Assembly: GCF_040676615.1 (NCBI RefSeq)
Contig: NZ_JBFAPI010000009.1
Span: forward strand, 186,001 to 250,000
DNA: 64,000 bases
Reading direction: 5' to 3'
Origin: Asanoa sp040676615
GTDB taxonomy: Bacteria > Actinomycetota > Actinomycetes > Mycobacteriales > Micromonosporaceae
Within the stretch, counting starts at the first letter, position 1. The number at the start of each line of letters is the position of its first letter. The position numbers and the translations under genes are program-made. The notes below the pieces were generated by a model. That model saw only the letters and a list, made by a program, of their open reading frames with translations, was not told where the DNA came from and made no database searches. This document shows, piece after piece, positions 58,652-64,000 of this stretch.

Positions 58652-59973
58652 ACGACGTTGGCCGCCGCCACCCGCGCCGGGTCGGGGTCGGCCCAGCTCC
58701 AGTTGGGGTGTGCCCGGTTGGTCAGCAGCACGAAGACCAGCCCGCGGTCGGGGTTGACGACCAGCGAGGTGCCGGTGAAGCCGGTGTGCCCGAACGAGCG
58801 CGGCCCGGCCAGCTTGCCCATGAACCACGGCTGGTCGATCTCCACACCGAGGCCGTGGTCGGCGGTGCGCTGCGGGCGCTCGGCGTCGATCGCCGGCTTG
58901 CCCTTGTTGGCGTTGGTCAGCATCCGCCGGACGGTCGCCTCGGACAGGATCCGCTTGCCGCCGTGCGTACCCCCGTTGAGCAGGAGTTCGCCGACGACCG
59001 CGAGGTCGGCTGCGGTGCTGAAGACGCCCGCGGAGCCGGCGACGCCGCCCATGATGTTGGCGACGTCGTCGTGCACCGTGCCGCGCAGCAGGCCGCGGTT
59101 GGTGCGCGCGTCGGTGGCGACCAGGCGCGCCGCCTGGTCGGCCTTGCTCAGCCAGGTCAGCGGCTTGAAGCCGGTGTCCCGCAGGCCGAGCGGGTCGGCG
59201 ATGGCGGTCTTCAGCGCCCGGTCGAGCGTCTGGCTCGTGAGCGACTCGACCAGGAACCCGGCGACCATCAGGCCGACGCTGGAGTAGCGGAAGGTCTTGC
59301 CCGGCACGGCGCCCTTGACCAGCGGCGTCGCCAGCACGGCCGCGCGCCGGGCGGCGTCCGACGACAGGCCGGTCACCGAGGCGCCGACCGGCAGCCCACT
59401 GGTGTGGGTCAGCAGCATCTCGACGGTGACGGCGGTCTTGCCGGTGCCGGTGAAGCCGGGCAGGTATTCGGACACCGGGGCCGCGAGGTCGAGCTTGCCC
59501 TTGTCGACCTGTTGCAACGCCAGGATCGTGGTGAACACCTTGGTGATCGACGCCAGGTCGAAGACCGAGTCGTCGCGCATCGCCACCCGCCTGGCCACTG
59601 GCAACTCGACCGGCCCGGCCGTGTAGCGCAGCGCGTCGCCCACCGTGGCCCGGGTCTTCACCTTGCCGCCGGCGGTGACCAGGGCGACCGCGCCGGCGAA
59701 GGTCGGGTGCTTCGGGTTCTGCGGTGTCGGCTTCAGGAACCGGCTGAGCGTGACGGCCAATCTCGTCGGCGCGTTGGCCGGCGCCGGTCGCGTGGCGTTC
59801 GGCTTGACCGTGGCGTGCGGCGTGGCGGTGGGCTTCGTCCCGGCGGCCGGGAGTGGCCCGGCGTCACCGGCGGCCGTCCACTGCGCCCGCGTGGGCTCGG
59901 CACAGCCCGCGGCCACCGCGCCCACGGCGGCGGCCAGGCTCGCGGTCAGCACGGAACGGCGGGAAACAGGCAC
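58648..59973 (-). CDS. Exported beta-lactamase-fold serine hydrolase (class C family)
   Basis: This 441-residue protein has a twin-arginine-like opening VPVSRRSVLTASLAAAVGAV and a lipobox-like VAAGC, so it is probably exported and possibly lipidated. After a Pro/Thr-rich linker the serine hydrolase domain has the SxxK motif SITK near residue 144, a YSS motif, and HTGFTG at the C-terminal position. This is the catalytic set of class C beta-lactamases and DD-peptidases. The GTG at 59973 starts at this signal. It is co-translated with the DMT permease. It probably acts on cell-wall peptides or esters; a true resistance role is not evident. Confidence 0.9.
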   Translation of the reverse strand: MPVSRRSVLTASLAAAVGAVAAGCAEPTRAQWTAAGDAGPLPAAGTKPTATPHATVKPNATRPAPANAPTRLAVTLSRFLKPTPQNPKHPTFAGAVALVTAGGKVKTRATVGDALRYTAGPVELPVARRVAMRDDSVFDLASITKVFTTILALQQVDKGKLDLAAPVSEYLPGFTGTGKTAVTVEMLLTHTSGLPVGASVTGLSSDAARRAAVLATPLVKGAVPGKTFRYSSVGLMVAGFLVESLTSQTLDRALKTAIADPLGLRDTGFKPLTWLSKADQAARLVATDARTNRGLLRGTVHDDVANIMGGVAGSAGVFSTAADLAVVGELLLNGGTHGGKRILSEATVRRMLTNANKGKPAIDAERPQRTADHGLGVEIDQPWFMGKLAGPRSFGHTGFTGTSLVVNPDRGLVFVLLTNRAHPNWSWADPDPARVAAANVV

Positions 59974-60026
59974 GGCGCAGATCGTCACACGCGACGCCGC
60001 GTCCCGCCACCCCGGGTGATTCGATG

Positions 60027-61151
60027 TCAGGTTTCGGCCGCGGCCGGCCAGGTGCCGAAGACGCGGACGGAGCGCTCGTGGCCGACCAGGCGGGCCGGTG
60101 CGGAGAGGGCCTGCAGCCACGACGGCGCGAGTTCCTCGCGGACTAGGCAGGTGTTGGCGACCGTGGTGGCGCGCAGGGCCGAGAACGCGGCCACCGTCGC
60201 CGACCGCCAGGCGTGCCGCACGGGCCGGCCGGTCTCCGGGTCGACGATGTGCTGGAGCAACTCCTCGGCGGTGTCCCAGCGCCGGTGGTGGGCGCTTGCC
60301 GTGGACACGGCCGCCCCGCCCGGCAGCCCGACGTTGGCGGCCGGGTCGACCGGGCCGTCGCGGACCAGCAGCGGCCAGCCGCCGCGTGGCGACGGGCCGG
60401 CCGTGGCCACGTCGCCGCCGATCGACACCAGGGTTCCGACGTCGAGCGTGGCGGCGATCAGCGCGGCGCACCGGTCGACCGCCCGGGCCCGCATGGTCAC
60501 CGACAGGTCGAGCGTGACGCCCTCCGGGATGGTCAGGTGCTGCCCGTCGAGGCGCACCTGCTCCCAGGTCGGCGGGCGGTAGACCGCCAACTGCCCGACC
60601 TGGACGTGCCGGGTGGCGCCGGTCGTCACCAGCGCGCCGAAGTCCGGGTCGTAGCCCAGGCTGGTGAGCATCGCGCCGACCGTCGGGTCGACGTCGCCCT
60701 CGGTGTCGCGCGCCGCGGAGAGCGCCACCGCCACCAGTTCGGCCAGCAGCGGGCTGACCTCACTGCCGTCGCCGGCCGAGGCGAGTTCCGAGTCGGAGCG
60801 CATCCGGCTCGCGGCCACGTCGATCGCGTCCAACTCGCCGCGGACCAGGTCCTCCGCGCGGGCCAGCATCCCGGCGTCGGTCACCGACACCCGGACCGGC
60901 TCGTCCCACAGCGTCCACTGTGCGGTGTCGATGGTGGACGGTGCGGGGCCGGCGACGGTGAGCATCGGCCACTGGGTGAACGCCGGCGGCGGGGCCGGTG
61001 GCTCTTCCGGAGGCGCGGCCCCGGGCGGGGGGCCCTGCCCGGAACCGCGCGCGGACCCCGGCGCGGGCACCTGGCGCCGGCCGGAGTTTCCGAAGACACT
61101 GGCAACAAGAGCCACAACGAACACGCCTGCGAATACCATCGCTGCCCCCAT
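60027..61151 (-). CDS. ApbE-like FAD:protein FMN transferase, membrane-anchored and divergent
   Basis: This roughly 374-residue protein has an N-terminal hydrophobic helix (AMVFAGVFVVALVASVFG), a Pro/Gly-rich linker and an ApbE-like domain. Family features include SIGGDVATAGPSPRGGWPLL, the conserved IVDPETGRPV near the C-terminus, and DLSVTMRARAVDRCAAL, where the usual Lys-Gly of ApbE (AKGYAVD) is Arg-Ala. ApbE attaches FMN to exported redox proteins or acts in flavin handling. The altered motif makes activity uncertain. The start ATG at 61151 lacks a clear ribosome site; ATG at 61139 with GGGGG just upstream is an alternative. It is probably anchored and faces outside. Confidence 0.78.
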   Translation of the reverse strand: MGAAMVFAGVFVVALVASVFGNSGRRQVPAPGSARGSGQGPPPGAAPPEEPPAPPPAFTQWPMLTVAGPAPSTIDTAQWTLWDEPVRVSVTDAGMLARAEDLVRGELDAIDVAASRMRSDSELASAGDGSEVSPLLAELVAVALSAARDTEGDVDPTVGAMLTSLGYDPDFGALVTTGATRHVQVGQLAVYRPPTWEQVRLDGQHLTIPEGVTLDLSVTMRARAVDRCAALIAATLDVGTLVSIGGDVATAGPSPRGGWPLLVRDGPVDPAANVGLPGGAAVSTASAHHRRWDTAEELLQHIVDPETGRPVRHAWRSATVAAFSALRATTVANTCLVREELAPSWLQALSAPARLVGHERSVRVFGTWPAAAET

Positions 61152-61218
61152 GCGTGACGGATATCTCAGGCCTAGCGCGCATTCCTGAGCGTTTCCTGAG
61201 AGCACCCGTCCAGAGGGC

Positions 61219-62007
<789 letters not shown>

Positions 62008-62049
62008 GTTGGTCGGCACGCGGTCATCAAATCACGCAGGCCGGCGCCG

Positions 62050-62065
62050 GCGGGGTGCGCCCCGC
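62050..62065 (-). terminator. Possible GC-rich hairpin after the luciferase-like gene
   Basis: GCGGGG (62050-62055) pairs with CCCCGC (62060-62065) around a TGCG loop, 23 bases beyond the stop at 62089. It is short and embedded in a generally palindromic GC stretch, so its role as a terminator is tentative. Confidence 0.35.
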
Positions 62066-62088
62066 GGCCCGGCGATCCGGCACACACG

Positions 62089-63060
62089 TCAGCCGCCGAG
62101 CAGGGCTTCGGCGGCCAGGGTCAGATGGGCCACCGACAGGTCGGCGTCGCGCGGCGGCACGAAGACCACCGCGTCGGCGCCGGCCGCGGTGAGCCGCATG
62201 ACGGCCGATCCACACTGCTCGGCGTCGCCGGTCACCGCGTAGCGGTCGACGATCTCGTCGGGCAGTGCGGCGGCGAGCGCGTCGAGGTCGCCCTTCGCGT
62301 CCGCGACGAGCTTGGCCAGCGTCTCGGCGTCGACCGGGTCGGACGGCTGCACCGGGGCGCTGAACTGCGCGGCGAGCTCGGTGCGGGCGCTGCGGGCGGC
62401 GTCGTCGAAGTCGAGGTGGGCATAGACGGTGACCCGGTGCGGGTCGGTGCGCCCGGCCTCGGCCCGGCCCTCGTCGATCCGCTCGCGGGCCCAGGCGATG
62501 TAGGCCGGCGCCGCTCCCTCGGCCAGGATCGTGCCGTCGGCGACCCGGCCGGCCAGGCGCAGCGACTTCTCGTTGCGCACCCCGGCCGAGATCAGCGGCG
62601 GCTCGGCCGGCGGGAACGCGAGCCGCACGTCGTCGAGGTCGACGTGCCGGCCGTGCATGGTGACGGTCTCGCCGTGCAGCAGCGCGCGGATCGCGGCGAT
62701 GCTCTCCTCGAGCACGGCCAGCGGCGACGGGTGGTGTGCGCCGACCTGGCGGACCCACGACGGCACGCCGTGGCCGAAGCCAGGCAGGATCCGGCCGGGA
62801 AACAGGCGGCTCAGGTTGGCCAGCTCCATCGCGGCCAGCGCGGGGTTGCGGAAGGCGGCCGGCAGGATGCCGATGCCGATCTTCAGCGTCTCGGTGCTCG
62901 CGGCGGCGACCGCGGCTGCGGAGATCGCGCCGGTGAAGAAGCAGTCCTCCACGACCCACAGCTCGTCGTAGCCGAGCCGCTCGGCGAGCTGGGCGTAGGC
63001 GGGCAGGTTCTCCGGCGGGCTGTCGCAGCGGAACATGACACCGAGCGGCGGATTGTCCAT
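62089..63060 (-). CDS. LLM class (luciferase-like) oxidoreductase
   Basis: This 323-residue TIM-barrel oxidoreductase has LAERLGYDELWVVEDCFFTG at the N-terminus, PGRILPGFGHGVPSWVRQVG mid-protein, and PLISAGVRNEKSLRLAGRVA typical of the F420/flavin-dependent LLM group. The C-terminal AHLTLAAEALLGG follows the family pattern. The substrate is unknown. The ATG at 63060 is 39 bases from the divergent ribokinase start, so the two promoters overlap. Whether it uses F420 or FMN cannot be told from sequence alone; F420 is favoured because of the host and the other LLM gene in the window. Confidence 0.88.
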   Translation of the reverse strand: MDNPPLGVMFRCDSPPENLPAYAQLAERLGYDELWVVEDCFFTGAISAAAVAAASTETLKIGIGILPAAFRNPALAAMELANLSRLFPGRILPGFGHGVPSWVRQVGAHHPSPLAVLEESIAAIRALLHGETVTMHGRHVDLDDVRLAFPPAEPPLISAGVRNEKSLRLAGRVADGTILAEGAAPAYIAWARERIDEGRAEAGRTDPHRVTVYAHLDFDDAARSARTELAAQFSAPVQPSDPVDAETLAKLVADAKGDLDALAAALPDEIVDRYAVTGDAEQCGSAVMRLTAAGADAVVFVPPRDADLSVAHLTLAAEALLGG

Positions 63061-63099
63061 GAGGAGCAGCCTGCCAGAGAACGCATACACTCGCCGACT

Positions 63100-63996
63100 A
63101 TGAACCGGGCCCGGGTGGTCGTCGTCGGCAGCACCAATATGGATCTGGTCGCGAAGGCGCCCGTGCTGCCGAAACCGGGGGAGACCGTGCTCGGCGGGGA
63201 GTTCGCCACCATTCCCGGTGGAAAGGGCGCCAACCAGGCGATCGCCGCCAGCCGCGCGGGCGGGCAGACCCGGTTGCTCGGCGCGATCGGGTCCGACGCG
63301 TTCGGCGTGACGCTCAAGGCCCGCATCGACGCGGCGGGTGTCGACACCGGTCTGTTGCGGGTGCGCTACGGCGCGTCCGGGGTCGCGCTGATCACCGTCG
63401 ACGCCGGCGGTGAGAACACGATCGTGGTCGCCCCGGGCGCCAACACCCAGTTCACCGACCTCACGGGTCCGGAGCGCGCGGCCCTGGCCGACGCCGATGT
63501 GCTGATCGCGCAGCTCGAGATCCCGGTGGAGACGGTCACCGCGGCCGCGGTCGCGGCGCACGAGGCCGGCACCCGCACGGTGCTCAACGCGGCACCGGCC
63601 CGAGCGCTGCCGGTCGACTTGCTGGCGGCTGTCGACCTGCTCGTGGTCAACGAGACCGAGGCGGTCGCGATCAGCGGCGAGCGCCGGCCCGAACCGCTGC
63701 TCGAGTCGGTGCCGCGGGTGGTGCTCACCCTCGGCCCGGAAGGCGCCTGGTATGTCGACCGCGACGGCACCTCGGTGCGGGTGCCCGGGGTGAAGGTGGC
63801 GACCGTCGACTCGACCGCGGCCGGCGACGCGTTCACCGGCGCGCTCGCCGTGGCCTGGGCCGAAGGCCGGGAGATCGTCGAGGCGGTGGGCTGGGCCTGC
63901 GCGGCCGGTGCCGCCTGCGCCCGCACGCTGGGCGCCTCGACCGCGCTGCCGACCCGCGAACAGATCGACGAGCTCTTCGGTCAGTCCAGGTCCTGA
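63100..63996 (+). CDS. rbsK: Ribokinase (PfkB family)
   Basis: This 298-residue sugar kinase phosphorylates ribose at O5 with ATP. The ribokinase opening is VVVGSTNMDLVAKAPVLPKP. The sugar-binding motif is IPGGKGANQAIAASRAGG, and the catalytic Asp lies in VDSTAAGDAFTGALAVAWA near the C-terminus, with the anion hole nearby. It has the length of a complete ribokinase. A TACACT at 63086-63091 is a possible -10 element that would give a leaderless or near-leaderless transcript. It lies at the right edge, divergent from the luciferase-like gene. Confidence 0.94.
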   Translation: MNRARVVVVGSTNMDLVAKAPVLPKPGETVLGGEFATIPGGKGANQAIAASRAGGQTRLLGAIGSDAFGVTLKARIDAAGVDTGLLRVRYGASGVALITVDAGGENTIVVAPGANTQFTDLTGPERAALADADVLIAQLEIPVETVTAAAVAAHEAGTRTVLNAAPARALPVDLLAAVDLLVVNETEAVAISGERRPEPLLESVPRVVLTLGPEGAWYVDRDGTSVRVPGVKVATVDSTAAGDAFTGALAVAWAEGREIVEAVGWACAAGAACARTLGASTALPTREQIDELFGQSRS

Positions 63997-64000
63997 CCGC

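Noticed and set aside
58648..59973. Serine hydrolase as an antibiotic-resistance beta-lactamase
   Set aside because: The SxxK and HTG motifs are shared with many DD-peptidases and esterases, and the context gives no resistance cassette.

Overview
The window is very GC-rich DNA from a filamentous actinobacterium. Three things suggest this: two adjacent FilP/Scy-type coiled-coil proteins, a 180-kDa-class NAD-glutamate dehydrogenase, and several luciferase-like (probably F420-linked) oxidoreductases. A Micromonosporaceae-like host is my best guess, but that is inference. Genes are packed tightly, with many 1-4 base ATGA, GTGA or TGATG stop/start overlaps. I saw no tRNA, rRNA, CRISPR array, insertion sequence or prophage.

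Layout. 1-4.9 kb: an SDR cut by the window edge, a LAL-type LuxR regulator, and a small unknown gene coupled to an NAD-dependent epimerase. 4.9-15.9 kb: a surface-glycan locus made of two divergent operons around 10.05-10.25 kb. The leftward arm holds a sugar C-methyltransferase, a sugar-1-phosphate cytidylyltransferase-like enzyme, a PIG-L deacetylase, a WcaK-type pyruvyl transferase and an FrhB-type iron-sulfur protein. The rightward arm holds an epimerase, a second methyltransferase, a GT2 glycosyltransferase and a Wzx-type flippase. A membrane-anchored beta-helix protein closes the locus. 16-20 kb: an AI-2E family permease and two paralogous cytoskeletal coiled-coil genes, with GC-rich hairpin terminators. 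20.2-25.4 kb and 30.7-32.4 kb: acyl-CoA carbon metabolism (crotonyl-CoA carboxylase/reductase, methylmalonyl-CoA epimerase, thiolase, MeaB, and a B12-domain-less mutase subunit). These enzymes connect acetyl-CoA, ethylmalonyl-CoA and methylmalonyl-CoA/succinyl-CoA. A 33-bp near-perfect inverted repeat lies between ccr and a divergent oxidoreductase.

25.4-39.4 kb: three giant paralogous FtsX-type permeases and three ABC ATPases, interrupted by an Asp23/Gls24 gene and the mutase. All three permeases keep two extracytoplasmic cysteine-pair motifs. Two of the ATPases have a degenerate signature motif and an AbrB-like C-terminal tail. 39.4-43.3 kb: a YbbN-type thioredoxin, an arginase-family protein with a long 15-residue-repeat tail, and, directly behind it, a Shedu-like PD-(D/E)XK nuclease with an extra N-terminal domain. 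This last pair is the most defence-like material in the window.

43.3-53.8 kb: a lipoprotein transpeptidase (PBP), the large glutamate dehydrogenase, then a copper module. In that module a CsoR-type palindrome sits inside a strong leaderless promoter ahead of a DUF4396 membrane protein, and a second copy precedes a copper P-type ATPase. A GNAT-like gene follows. 54-57.8 kb: a ROK regulator divergent from a GH3 beta-N-acetylhexosaminidase, then a TetR regulator with two upstream palindromes. 57.8-64 kb: a DMT permease coupled to a beta-lactamase-fold hydrolase, a membrane-anchored ApbE-like protein, an ABC ATPase, a luciferase-like oxidoreductase, and ribokinase at the right edge.
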